Shown here in pieces: positions 56,105-64,000 of a stretch of DNA of 64,000 nt (positions are counted from its first letter, which is position 1; every line of letters begins with the position of its first letter). Position numbers and translations under genes: made by a program. The stretch spans positions 62,001 through 126,000 of the forward strand of contig NZ_JAHLDU010000002.1 of the NCBI RefSeq assembly GCF_018861905.1, written 5' to 3'. The notes below the pieces were generated by a model that was given only the letters and a program-made list of their open reading frames with translations, did not search any database and was not told where the DNA came from. The stretch is from Clostridium sp. DSM 17811 (GTDB lineage Bacteria; Bacillota; Clostridia; Clostridiales; Clostridiaceae).

Positions 56105-57268
56105 ATTAAAACAGATCTTATTATAGCTATAGCTCATAGTGTAGAACTAGATTCATTTTTAGCAGTGAAGGAACTAATTGAAAATTGTGAACTGCAGCTT
56201 GGTAATCATCACCCTATAGCAGGAATTCTTTATGCCAGTATAGATGTTGATCATCAGTTGGTACTTGATGAGATTTATAAAAAATGGCCTAATTTACAGC
56301 TCATTGGATGTACAACAGATGGAGAGTTTTCTTCTGAATGTGAGTATGTAGAGGATTCAGTGGTTTTGACATTATTTATATCTAAAGAAATGAAAATTGT
56401 TTCTGGTTTTATCAATAATACCGTAATAGATATGAGAAAAGAATGCAGTCAAGCACTATCGGAGGCTGTGGTAAGATTAGGACAGAAACCTAATTTGTGT
56501 ATATTGTTTTCTGATGTGATTAAAACCAGTGGTGAGACAGTTATGGAACAACTAACTATGGTTACTGGTGGTGAACTTCCAATTGTGGGCGGAATATCAG
56601 CAGATAGTTGGCGATTTGCTGATGTTAAACAGTTTTGTAATAAAATATCATCAGCTACAATATCTCCATTTTTACTTTTGGCTGGCGAATTTGATTTTTC
56701 TTTTGGTATGGATAGTGGATGGGAGTCAACTGGAGAGATGGGGACTATTACAAGATCAGAAGGTAATGTGATTTATGAAATCGATTGTAAGCCTGCACTT
56801 GAATTTTACAGTAATATTCTTGGTGAAAATACTAAGCCTACTCTTGAACTGCCGATTGAGGTATACGATGATCATGGTGATTTTTGTTTTATGCGCACTA
56901 GCTTCGAAAATTATGATATTAATACTGGGTCAATAACCTATCTAGGTAATGTTCCAGTTGGGTATAAAGTCTACATTACTATGGTAAATCGGGAGTCAAT
57001 TTTGGCAGGTACTAAAAGTTCAATAAACCATGCATTTAGCACATTTCCATCAAATAAATCACCTGTTTTAGTATTATGTTTTTCTTGTTCAGCTCGAAGG
57101 GTTTTACTTGGAACGCGTACTATAGAGGAGTGTCAGATTGTTCGTGAAAACAGTGGAGAAAGTGTAAAATTTGTTGGATTTTATTCATATGGTGAGTTTT
57201 GTCCGAATTCAGATGAATTAATAAATAAGTTCCATAACGAAACATTTGTAACTGTATTGCTAGGTTAA
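56105..57268 (+). CDS. FIST-domain sensor protein
   Basis: About 388 residues if read from an ATT at 56105; the first standard start is GTG at 56165. Residues coded between (IKTDLIIAIAHSVELDSFLA) look like the conserved first strand of FIST_N, so the real start is probably upstream of the GTG. A G8 run and GGAGGG at 56088-56099 lie 5 bases before the ATT. FIST_N (to about 220: LQLIGCTTDGEFSS, PIVGGISADSW) and FIST_C (VYITMVNRESILAGTKSSI, VLCFSCSARRVLLG, FVGFYSYGEF) are both present. FIST is a predicted sensor of small molecules, perhaps amino acids. A diguanylate cyclase follows after 23 bases. Confidence 0.85.
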   Translation: MKTDLIIAIAHSVELDSFLAVKELIENCELQLGNHHPIAGILYASIDVDHQLVLDEIYKKWPNLQLIGCTTDGEFSSECEYVEDSVVLTLFISKEMKIVSGFINNTVIDMRKECSQALSEAVVRLGQKPNLCILFSDVIKTSGETVMEQLTMVTGGELPIVGGISADSWRFADVKQFCNKISSATISPFLLLAGEFDFSFGMDSGWESTGEMGTITRSEGNVIYEIDCKPALEFYSNILGENTKPTLELPIEVYDDHGDFCFMRTSFENYDINTGSITYLGNVPVGYKVYITMVNRESILAGTKSSINHAFSTFPSNKSPVLVLCFSCSARRVLLGTRTIEECQIVRENSGESVKFVGFYSYGEFCPNSDELINKFHNETFVTVLLG

Positions 57269-57291
57269 AATGAATGGAATGGAGGTTAAAA

Positions 57292-58005
57292 ATGGACAAT
57301 GATAATATGGATGGTATGGTGAGGCAAATAGCGATTTTGAAAAAAAAATTGCAACGCTCTGAACATAGTCGAAGACTTATAGAGCAGGCTATGGATCATT
57401 ATGATTTGGTTTATCGTTTTAGTATATACAACCTAGATGAACAGAAGAACTTGCTTGATGTTAAGAATAAAGAACTAGATTTGATAAGATTAGAATTGCT
57501 TGCAAAAAATGAGGAACTTCAAGAAGCATCAACCACTGATGGACTTACACATATATATAACCGTAGAAAAATTAATGAAATATTTAATGAAGTATACCTT
57601 AAGGCACAACGGTATGGGGTGAATTTTTCAGCGATTATAATCGATGTTGATTGGTTCAAGTTGGTAAATGACACATATGGACATCAAGCCGGGGATCAGG
57701 TTTTGTTTGAACTTGCTCAACTGATGAAGAATAGCCTTCGTAATACTGAGTACATTGGAAGATGGGGAGGAGAAGAATTTTTTATTGTTTCACCAAATAC
57801 AAGTGCAAATGATGGATATATATTGGCTGAGAGGATACGATTAAAAGTATCTAACTATAACTTTGGAACACCTAAGCATCTAACTTGTAGTTTTGGGATT
57901 ACTGAGTACATGAAAGATGACAGCATAGAAAAGATTATTAAAAGAGCTGATATGGCACTTTATCAGGCTAAGGAACGCCGCAATTGTGCTTGCATTTTTA
58001 AATAA
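57292..58005 (+). CDS. Soluble diguanylate cyclase (GGDEF)
   Basis: About 237 residues. Coiled-coil segments (about 5-85) precede a GGDEF domain: STTDGLTHIYNRR, IIDVDWFKLVNDTYGHQAGD and RWGGEEF (about 157-163) with an intact active-site motif. The product-inhibition site is RNTE instead of RxxD, so feedback may be lost. No membrane helix or sensor domain of its own. Start is at 57292 behind GGAGG. Being in one operon with a FIST protein, it is probably switched by it; c-di-GMP could act on PilB, which has an MshEN-like domain in this same window. Confidence 0.92.
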   Translation: MDNDNMDGMVRQIAILKKKLQRSEHSRRLIEQAMDHYDLVYRFSIYNLDEQKNLLDVKNKELDLIRLELLAKNEELQEASTTDGLTHIYNRRKINEIFNEVYLKAQRYGVNFSAIIIDVDWFKLVNDTYGHQAGDQVLFELAQLMKNSLRNTEYIGRWGGEEFFIVSPNTSANDGYILAERIRLKVSNYNFGTPKHLTCSFGITEYMKDDSIEKIIKRADMALYQAKERRNCACIFK

Positions 58006-58066
58006 GATACAGTTGCCTGAATTTCAATTATGGTATATTGGGAATAGTAATATTACTGAGTCTCTG

Positions 58067-58106
58067 AAAGTCTTGAAATACCAAAAGGTAATTCGGGGCT
58101 TTTTAA
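58067..58106 (+). terminator. Terminator after the FIST-GGDEF operon
   Basis: AAAGTCTTGAAATACC pairs with GGTAATTCGGGGCTTT (three G-U pairs, one mismatch) around AAAA and is followed by TTTTAATT. Confidence 0.7.
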
Positions 58107-58179
58107 TTATCAGCTAAATAAAAACAATGCATTTGTCGGCAATATTAATATAAACTTTATACGAAAAGAGGGATAATAA

Positions 58180-58974
58180 ATGATTGAAAATATAATTAAT
58201 TTTATGAGGAAAAGGTATATAGGAGTTGATTTGTTAAATGGAAAAGTAAGAGCTTTTGAAAAAAAAGAAAATACTTTCATAGATAAATCTATAGGACAAA
58301 TACTACCAAATATATTTAATCCGATCAATAATGAAAACTATTGGTATGATATTAATGCCATGGAACAATTATTGAATTACGTCTTAATCAATGCTAAAAA
58401 ATCATTATTTAGGCCAGGATTGGTTATTGCTATTCCATTTGAGCTTTCTGACATAAAGAATAAAGTATCAATTGTTGAGGAAGCTTCAAAATTTAAGTGG
58501 AGCAATATATATATTCTTAGTAATTTTATGTGCGCGGCTATTGGTTCAGGGGTTCGGATAGAAGAGTGTAGAAGGAAAATATTTATTTATTCCTTAAATG
58601 ATTTAACATATTTTGGTCTGGTTTTTGCTGGAAATATTTTCAATGTGAAAATTTTAAAAAGGGGATATAATGAGTTAACGCAAGAAGATATAATAAACAA
58701 CATTGGAAATCTAACAGACGATGCATCAAAAGAATTACCGGAACAATTTACAAATATAAAACTATCAAAAAAAGATTTGGAAGAAGTCACTATAGGGTGG
58801 AAATTAGAAATAGAAAGAACAATATATTTGTCTATTCCAACAAATCTAAAGAATGTATTTGGTCTTAATATAGGCAAAAATCAATTAGTATACTTGGAAT
58901 ATGAAAATTGTATTATAGAAGGATTAAAGAACGCTATTTCGGAGCTTAACACAATGAAAACTAGGAAAGGCTAA
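58180..58974 (+). CDS. Degenerate MreB-like actin-fold protein
   Basis: 264 residues, shorter than MreB (about 335). RKRYIGVDLLNGKVRAFEK replaces the usual DLGTANT loop, and RPGLVIAIPFELSDIKNKVS and IYILSNFMCAAIGSGVRIEE parallel the MreB segments P-x-I-V-I-C-I-P and EPMAAAIGAGLP. The second phosphate loop (normally DIGGGT) is lost; the matching stretch is IYSLNDLTYFGLV. It probably does not hydrolyse ATP. AAGAGGGAT precedes the ATG. Neighbours give no partner; it may modulate a true MreB or be decaying. Confidence 0.65.
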   Translation: MIENIINFMRKRYIGVDLLNGKVRAFEKKENTFIDKSIGQILPNIFNPINNENYWYDINAMEQLLNYVLINAKKSLFRPGLVIAIPFELSDIKNKVSIVEEASKFKWSNIYILSNFMCAAIGSGVRIEECRRKIFIYSLNDLTYFGLVFAGNIFNVKILKRGYNELTQEDIINNIGNLTDDASKELPEQFTNIKLSKKDLEEVTIGWKLEIERTIYLSIPTNLKNVFGLNIGKNQLVYLEYENCIIEGLKNAISELNTMKTRKG

Positions 58975-59100
58975 TCTTCGAATATCTATTTTTATTTTAA
59001 ATAAACACAGTATCACAAATAGGAAAAGTATATGTTATAAGTAAATTACACATATTAATACTAATTAAGAAGACTTAAAACAGTAAAGGGGATATTGATT

Positions 59101-60519
59101 ATGCAAAGAACAAAAATGATTTTTACAATTGGTCCAACTAGCGATAGTAAAGATGTATTAACAGAATTTATGAATATAGGAATGAATGTTACAAGACTTA
59201 ATTTTTCACATGGTACACATGATGACCACAAAATAAAGATGGATCTTATAAAAAGTCTTAGGGAAAAACTTAATAAACCTGTTGCTATAATGCTTGATAT
59301 TAAAGGTCCTAAAATTAGAACTCATAATTTCAACGGAGATAAGGTCCTAATTGATAAAGGACAGGAGTTCACTTTTAGTTGTGGTAAAGAGATACTTGGA
59401 ACTAAAGAGAGGTGTTCTGTTTCTTATGGAGAGCTTTATCATGACCTTAAGGCTAATGGTACAATTCTAGTGGATGATGGTCTTCTTGAATTTAAAATTA
59501 GTTCAATTGTAGACACTGAAATAAATTGTATAGCCGTTAATTCTGGTTATATAGGAAATCATAAGGGAATAAACGTTCCTAACGTTTCTATTGGTCTTCC
59601 TGCAGTAACTGATAAAGATAGATTAGATTTGATTTTTGGATGTGAACAAGGGGTTGATATTGTAGCCGCATCTTTCATAAGAAAAGCGGACGACGTATTA
59701 GATGTTAGAAGGATACTTAATGCAAATGGTGGCGAATACATCCAGATAATATCAAAAATTGAAACACAAGAAGGCGTAGATAATATAGATGCGATAATAG
59801 AGGCTTCTGATGGCATTATGGTTGCGAGGGGAGATATGGGTGTTGAAATACCAATTCAAAAGGTTCCTATAGTTCAAAAAATGATAATCCATAAATGCAA
59901 TAAGGCAGGCAAACCTGTTATAACTGCAACCCAAATGTTAGATTCTATGATTAGAAATCCAAGACCTACTAGAGCAGAAGCTTCAGACATAGCTAATGCT
60001 ATTTTTGATGGTACTGATGCAATTATGCTTAGTGGTGAAAGTGCTAATGGTGACTATCCATTAGAGGCTGCTTTGACGATGTCTAAGATTGCCATTGAAG
60101 CAGAGTTAAATATTGATTTTAAAGCAGCTTTAAATGAAAGAAAACATGAACCAGTTGGTAATATATCAAATGCTATTAGTCTTGCTACGTGTACAACAGC
60201 AGATGAATTAAATGTAGCTGCAATAATAACAGCAACTCAAAGTGGGCATACAGCTAGAATGGTATCAAAATATAGACCAAGGTGTCCAATTATTGCTGTA
60301 ACACCTAGAAAAGAAGTTGCAAGAAGTTTATCCATTAATTTTGGAGTTCAATCTATAGTTTCAATAGAATTAACATCTACAGATGAATTAGTGGCAGATG
60401 CAGTGGAAAAATGCTTGAGTGCTGGATATATAAAAAAAGGTGATATTGTCATAGTTGCAGCAGGGGTACCTGTTGGTCAGTCTGGAACTACCAATACAAT
60501 GAAAATACTAGAAGTTTAA
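59101..60519 (+). CDS. pyk: Pyruvate kinase
   Basis: About 472 residues, the form without the extra C-terminal phosphohistidine domain found in bacilli. It turns phosphoenolpyruvate and ADP into pyruvate and ATP. MQRTKMIFTIGPTS, VTRLNFSHG, MLDIKGPKIRT, GVDIVAASFIRKADDV, ARGDMGVEIP and TATQMLDSMIRNPRPTRAE are all typical. AAAGGGG precedes the ATG; TTG at 59095 is in frame but less likely. Single gene with a terminator. Many clostridia have two pyruvate kinases. Confidence 0.95.
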   Translation: MQRTKMIFTIGPTSDSKDVLTEFMNIGMNVTRLNFSHGTHDDHKIKMDLIKSLREKLNKPVAIMLDIKGPKIRTHNFNGDKVLIDKGQEFTFSCGKEILGTKERCSVSYGELYHDLKANGTILVDDGLLEFKISSIVDTEINCIAVNSGYIGNHKGINVPNVSIGLPAVTDKDRLDLIFGCEQGVDIVAASFIRKADDVLDVRRILNANGGEYIQIISKIETQEGVDNIDAIIEASDGIMVARGDMGVEIPIQKVPIVQKMIIHKCNKAGKPVITATQMLDSMIRNPRPTRAEASDIANAIFDGTDAIMLSGESANGDYPLEAALTMSKIAIEAELNIDFKAALNERKHEPVGNISNAISLATCTTADELNVAAIITATQSGHTARMVSKYRPRCPIIAVTPRKEVARSLSINFGVQSIVSIELTSTDELVADAVEKCLSAGYIKKGDIVIVAAGVPVGQSGTTNTMKILEV

Positions 60520-60564
60520 AATTTAAACTAAATTAATAATGACCATTATATTTACAAAGATATT

Positions 60565-60595
60565 TAAGGCCTAGCGTAATTGCTAGACCTTTTTA
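60565..60595 (+). terminator. Terminator after pyk
   Basis: AAGGCCTAGC and GCTAGACCTT pair with one mismatch around GTAATT, then TTTATT. Confidence 0.75.
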
Positions 60596-60760
60596 TTGTA
60601 ATTTATAGGAAAACCATATACTCAGAGCTGACTATTATAGGCATAGAGTGAATATAATTTGTATTGAATTGGAAATCTCTTTGAATTATAATGTAAAGGA
60701 AATAGTTGAAATTTAATGATAGGATAGGTAATACATAAGTAATGTATGGAGAGGTGGATA

Positions 60761-61936
60761 ATGAACAAATTAATGTTATTAGTTGTTGCTTTATTTTTTT
60801 TCTTATATGGAGGCATAAATTATTATATAGGGTTAAGGGGATGGCAAAACTTAGGAAGTCATATTTCGTTTTTAAATAATAAAGTATATTGGATAGTAAT
60901 TGCACTAATAGCATCGGCGTATATCATAAGTATGATATTGTCTTCTTATATACCTTCAGTAGTTTTAAATACATTGAACATTGTGGGATCATATTGGATG
61001 GGAATAATGTTTTATCTTATTTTAGTATTGCCTACTATTGATCTGATAAGATTTTTAAATAGTAAAATTTCATTTATTCCTAGGAACATAAATGAAGCTG
61101 CTAATTTTTCATTAGTAGTATCGTTAGTGGTAGTTGTGTTTTTAACCAGTCTAATGGCATATGGTACTTGGAGCGCTCGAAGTCCAAAAGTAACCAAGTA
61201 TGATTTGAATGTAAATAAAACATCCAGCGATTTAAAGACACTTAAGATTATTATGGTTTCGGATATTCATCTTGGGCTTGTAGTAGATAATAAAAGGCTT
61301 ACTGTAATGGTTAATAAAATAAATGAATTGAATCCAGATATTGTTCTAATACCTGGAGATATAATTGATAGTAGTCTTGAGCCTTTTGTAAAACAAAATA
61401 TGAGTAATAACTTTAAAAGACTTAAAAGTAAGTATGGAGTTTATGCTTGTCTTGGAAACCATGATGAAATGGGCAGCAGTGTAGAGGATATTGTTAAAAC
61501 TTTTAAGGCTTCCGGAATAAATGTACTGAGAGATAAAGCAATCTTAATAAATAATAGTTTTTATGTTATAGGTCGCGACGATATATCCCAGGAATCGCAG
61601 ACGAAAATTAAAAGAAAAGATCTATCAGACATAATAAAGGATTTAGATAAGTCGAGACCTCTTATATTAATGGATCATCAGCCAAGAGATTTTGCTGATA
61701 CACAAAAGAATGGAATTGATTTACAAGTATCTGGACATACGCATCGAGGACAGTTATTTCCTGCAAATCTTATAACAAATTCAATATTTGAAATAGACTA
61801 TGGTTATCTGCAAAAGAACAATTCGAATTTTATTGTATCTTCTGGCTATGGAACATGGGGACCCCCAATTAGGATAGGAAGCCGGTCTGAAATAGTTGAA
61901 ATTAATATTGACTTTACAAAAGACATACATAAATGA
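60761..61936 (+). CDS. Membrane metallophosphoesterase (YkuE/YaeI-like)
   Basis: About 391 residues. Four or five membrane helices (to about residue 140) precede a calcineurin-type phosphoesterase domain with all metal motifs: VSDIHLGLV, IPGDIIDS, LGNHDEMG, LMDHQPRDF and SGHTHRGQLFP. Relatives act on lipid A-like or undecaprenyl/UDP-linked phosphates, or are of unknown role. GAGAGGTGG sets the ATG at 60761. Single-gene unit with a terminator. Confidence 0.88.
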   Translation: MNKLMLLVVALFFFLYGGINYYIGLRGWQNLGSHISFLNNKVYWIVIALIASAYIISMILSSYIPSVVLNTLNIVGSYWMGIMFYLILVLPTIDLIRFLNSKISFIPRNINEAANFSLVVSLVVVVFLTSLMAYGTWSARSPKVTKYDLNVNKTSSDLKTLKIIMVSDIHLGLVVDNKRLTVMVNKINELNPDIVLIPGDIIDSSLEPFVKQNMSNNFKRLKSKYGVYACLGNHDEMGSSVEDIVKTFKASGINVLRDKAILINNSFYVIGRDDISQESQTKIKRKDLSDIIKDLDKSRPLILMDHQPRDFADTQKNGIDLQVSGHTHRGQLFPANLITNSIFEIDYGYLQKNNSNFIVSSGYGTWGPPIRIGSRSEIVEINIDFTKDIHK

Positions 61937-61954
61937 AATGTATAGTGAGTGGGT

Positions 61955-61997
61955 ACCTCTCTAAATTTGTATAAATCGAATCTAGGGAGGTTTTTTC
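61955..61997 (+). terminator. Terminator after the metallophosphoesterase gene
   Basis: ACCTCTCT pairs with AGGGAGGT (G-U allowed) around a loop of about 20 bases, then TTTTTTC. Confidence 0.65.
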
Positions 61998-62126
61998 ATA
62001 GCTGATAGTTAACTGGCATAATTGATATAGTAGAAATTAAAAAAAACTATTAAAGATATTGACAAATATTTGACGGCATGTTAAGTTTAAGGGGATCTCT
62101 TTGCACTGCATACAAATCTACAGTAC
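61998..62126. other. Promoter region of the riboswitch-controlled ATPase gene
   Basis: AT-rich stretch with TTGACA at 62059-62064 as likely -35; a -10 about 17 bases later is poor (TAAGTT). No gene seen. Confidence 0.3.
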
Positions 62127-62215
62127 AAACTGAGCAGGCGATGAACTTGTAAAAAAGTTCGTGGGGCTGGGCCTTAATGGCAACAGGATGAAATTATATA
62201 CCTGTGGGACAGTTT
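62127..62215 (+). ncRNA. NiCo/czcD family metal riboswitch aptamer
   Basis: P1 is AAACTG/CAGTTT. Next come GAGCAGGCGAUGAAC, a hairpin GAACTTG...AGTTC, GTGGGGCTGGGCC, a small GCC/GGC stem, then CAACAGGATG and ACAGG/CCTGT closing with GTGGGAC. This order matches my memory of the crystallised NiCo riboswitch (ACUGAGCAGGC, GCCGGGC, GCAACAG, UGUGGGACAGU). It lies directly before a P-type metal ATPase. The family was described as Ni/Co responsive and later reported to respond to Fe(II); which metal counts here is open. Confidence 0.85.
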
Positions 62216-62217
62216 AT

Positions 62218-62251
62218 GTTCTACGGGTATTTTTATACCCATTTCTAGAAC
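62218..62251 (+). promoter_or_regulatory. Hairpin in the riboswitch expression platform
   Basis: GTTCTA...TAGAAC encloses GGGTAT-TTTT-ATACCC, just after the aptamer. It could compete with P1 or act as a terminator/antiterminator, but no long T-run follows. Confidence 0.5.
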
Positions 62252-62324
62252 AATTCTGAAGATTGCAATGTCATGGAGTTATACTAAATATGCTTTAAAT
62301 AAGCAAAAACGGGGGTAATTACTT

Positions 62325-64000
62325 ATGACAGAACAACAAATCAAAGGACTACAAGGACTTACTACTAAGGAAGCAATGAAGATTCAGGAAAAATTCGGTA
62401 AGAATGAACTTCTGGTTAAGAAAAAGGAAAGCTTTTTACACAAGATTCTGAAAGTTATTAGCGAGCCAATGTTTCTACTTCTAATTGTTGCTTCTGTAAT
62501 ATATTTTATTTTAGGAGAACCTAAAGACGGCTCTATAATGCTTGTTTTTGTTGTTGGAATTATTAGTATTGAGGTAATTCAAGAATGGAAAACTGACAAA
62601 ACTTTAGATGCATTAAAAGATTTATCTGCTCCGCATGTCACAGTATTTCGAGATGGAATTAAAAAAGTAATCAATAGTTGTGATTTAGTACCAGGGGACA
62701 TAATGTATATCGCTGAAGGTGTTAAGGTACCTGCTGACGGCATCATTTTAAGAGCAAGCACTCTTTGTATTGATGAATCCTCTCTTACGGGTGAGGCTGA
62801 GGGTGTATGGAAAATTACTACAGAAAACAGGGACAAAAATATAACTGATTATTGGCGCCAGGATTATTGCTATACAGGAACTCTTGTTACACAAGGTACG
62901 GGTACTATATTAGTAGATAAAATAGGAGCAATAACTGAATATGGGAAAATAGGACAAAATATTGCCTCAGCTCCTGATAATCCAACACCACTGGAAAAAC
63001 AAACTGGTAAACTCGTAAAACGTTGTGCAGAAATTGCAGCAGTTTTATTTATATTTGTTGGGGTTATAACATACTTTAACATACCAGATCATTCCTTTGG
63101 AGCTAGGGTTATAGAAAGCATTTTATCAGGAGTAACTTTGGCTATGGCAATGATACCAGAAGAGTTTCCAGTTATTCTAACCGTTTTTTTATCAATGGGC
63201 GCTTGGAGACTTGCTAAGAAAAAATCTCTTGTTAGAAAACTACCATCAGTTGAAACTTTAGGAGCTGTTTCTGTTCTATGTGTTGACAAAACAGGCACAA
63301 TAACAATGAACAAAATGACAGTTTCGAACACTTGGAGTTTAACAGGGGATGAAAAAGAGTTAACTAAGTTAATGGGCATGGGTTGTAAATCAGATGCCTA
63401 TGACCCAATGGAAAAGGCAATGATATCTTATTGTGAAATGCAAGGTATCACAAGAGAAATTATTTTTGGTGGAGAATTAATTAAAGAATATGCTTTCACT
63501 GATGAAGCCAAAATGATGGGCCACGTATGGAAAAAGGATGATAATATTGTAGTTGCAGCAAAAGGATCCCCAGAGCATATTTTAACAATATGTAACTTAA
63601 CAGATGAGGATAGAAGGATCGCAGAAACTAAAATAATGGAAATGTCTAAACGAGGGCTTCGTGTTATTGCTGTAGGGCAAATGATAGTTAATAGTATAAA
63701 TGATGTACCAGATACTCTCATGGAATGTAGTCTACAGCTTTTAGGAATGGTTGGATTAGTTGATCCTCCAAGAGAATCTGTAAAACAAGATATAGAAACT
63801 TGCACTAAAGCCGGTGTTCGTGTTGTAATGATAACAGGAGATAATGGAATAACTGCTAGTTCCATCGCAAGGCAAATTAATATGCCAAGCAGCGACAAAA
63901 TTATTACTGGTGATCAGCTTAGTAAAATGAGTGATGAAGAGCTTTGCATTCGAGTTAAGGATGTTAGTGTATTCTCAAGAGTTTTACCTGAGCATAAAAT
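62325..64000 (+). CDS. P-type cation-transporting ATPase (3' end outside window)
   Basis: About 558 residues are visible and the frame is open at the window end. It has two N-terminal helices, an actuator domain with SLTGEAEG (about 148-155), the helix-4 motif MIPEEFPVILT (about 276-286), CVDKTGTIT (about 319-327) with the phosphorylated Asp, and MITGDNGITA near the visible end. PEEFP in helix 4 differs from the CPC of classical heavy-metal pumps and the PEGLP of Ca pumps. GGGGGTAA precedes the ATG. The NiCo/czcD riboswitch upstream implies export of a transition metal such as Fe, Co or Ni. Confidence 0.92.
   Translation, partial: MTEQQIKGLQGLTTKEAMKIQEKFGKNELLVKKKESFLHKILKVISEPMFLLLIVASVIYFILGEPKDGSIMLVFVVGIISIEVIQEWKTDKTLDALKDLSAPHVTVFRDGIKKVINSCDLVPGDIMYIAEGVKVPADGIILRASTLCIDESSLTGEAEGVWKITTENRDKNITDYWRQDYCYTGTLVTQGTGTILVDKIGAITEYGKIGQNIASAPDNPTPLEKQTGKLVKRCAEIAAVLFIFVGVITYFNIPDHSFGARVIESILSGVTLAMAMIPEEFPVILTVFLSMGAWRLAKKKSLVRKLPSVETLGAVSVLCVDKTGTITMNKMTVSNTWSLTGDEKELTKLMGMGCKSDAYDPMEKAMISYCEMQGITREIIFGGELIKEYAFTDEAKMMGHVWKKDDNIVVAAKGSPEHILTICNLTDEDRRIAETKIMEMSKRGLRVIAVGQMIVNSINDVPDTLMECSLQLLGMVGLVDPPRESVKQDIETCTKAGVRVVMITGDNGITASSIARQINMPSSDKIITGDQLSKMSDEELCIRVKDVSVFSRVLPEHK

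Overview
The window is AT-rich DNA with Gram-positive Shine-Dalgarno sites and several TTG/GTG starts. It carries sporulation-type collagen-like genes with sigma-K-like promoters, an arginine deiminase operon, Gram-positive type IV pilus genes and CitA/CitB-type signalling. Together these point to a spore-forming anaerobe of the Firmicutes, most likely Clostridium sensu stricto; species cannot be set from sequence reading alone. No rRNA, tRNA, CRISPR array or intact insertion sequence was seen. The region looks like ordinary chromosome.

Layout. 1-3.5 kb: 3' part of an arginine deiminase operon (arcD partial, arcT, arcC). 3.5-8.4 kb: galactose block with galK, galT and a GalR-like repressor (twin operator-like sites before galK), then divergent galactitol-type PTS IIB and IIA without a membrane IIC. 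8.7-11.3 kb: an MFS transporter and an orphan phosphotransferase-fold protein. 11.6-19.3 kb: MacB/FtsX-type ABC transporter, a secreted beta-lactamase-fold hydrolase and an OmpR/PhoR-type two-component system. 19.3-21.7 kb: two collagen-like spore-surface genes with matching sigma-K promoter signatures. 21.7-23.6 kb: GntR/ABC operon with a self-operator. 23.7-28.5 kb: CitA/CitB-like two-component system divergent from malic enzyme and a KdgT-family permease.

28.8-38.3 kb: type IV pilus operon (pilB, pilC, pilin, pilM, pilN, an oversized pilO, three minor pilins). PilB begins with a tandem MshEN-like c-di-GMP motif. 38.6-48 kb: mixed housekeeping genes (DUF3267 membrane protein, GreA-like factor, transglutaminase-like secreted protein, ferredoxin-tailed aldo/keto reductase, two FluC fluoride channels, TPR protein, NlpC/P60 hydrolase). 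48-55 kb: an ABC-2 type transporter, a heterodimeric ABC exporter and a LysR regulator. The exporter's promoter region is duplicated beyond lysR, beside a relic fragment of a second exporter. 55.2-58.9 kb: small alarmone synthetase, a FIST sensor with a diguanylate cyclase, and a decayed MreB-like protein. 59-64 kb: pyruvate kinase, a membrane metallophosphoesterase, and a P-type ATPase (cut by the window end) behind a well-matched NiCo/czcD riboswitch.

The most rewarding points are the NiCo/czcD riboswitch, the duplicated promoter with its relic exporter fragment, the paired sigma-K promoters, the FIST-GGDEF pair with a non-canonical start beside a G8 tract, the degenerate MreB-like protein, and a dispersed 29-bp intergenic repeat present three times. 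No wholly new multi-gene system could be demonstrated. All family assignments come from reading motifs, not from database searches.
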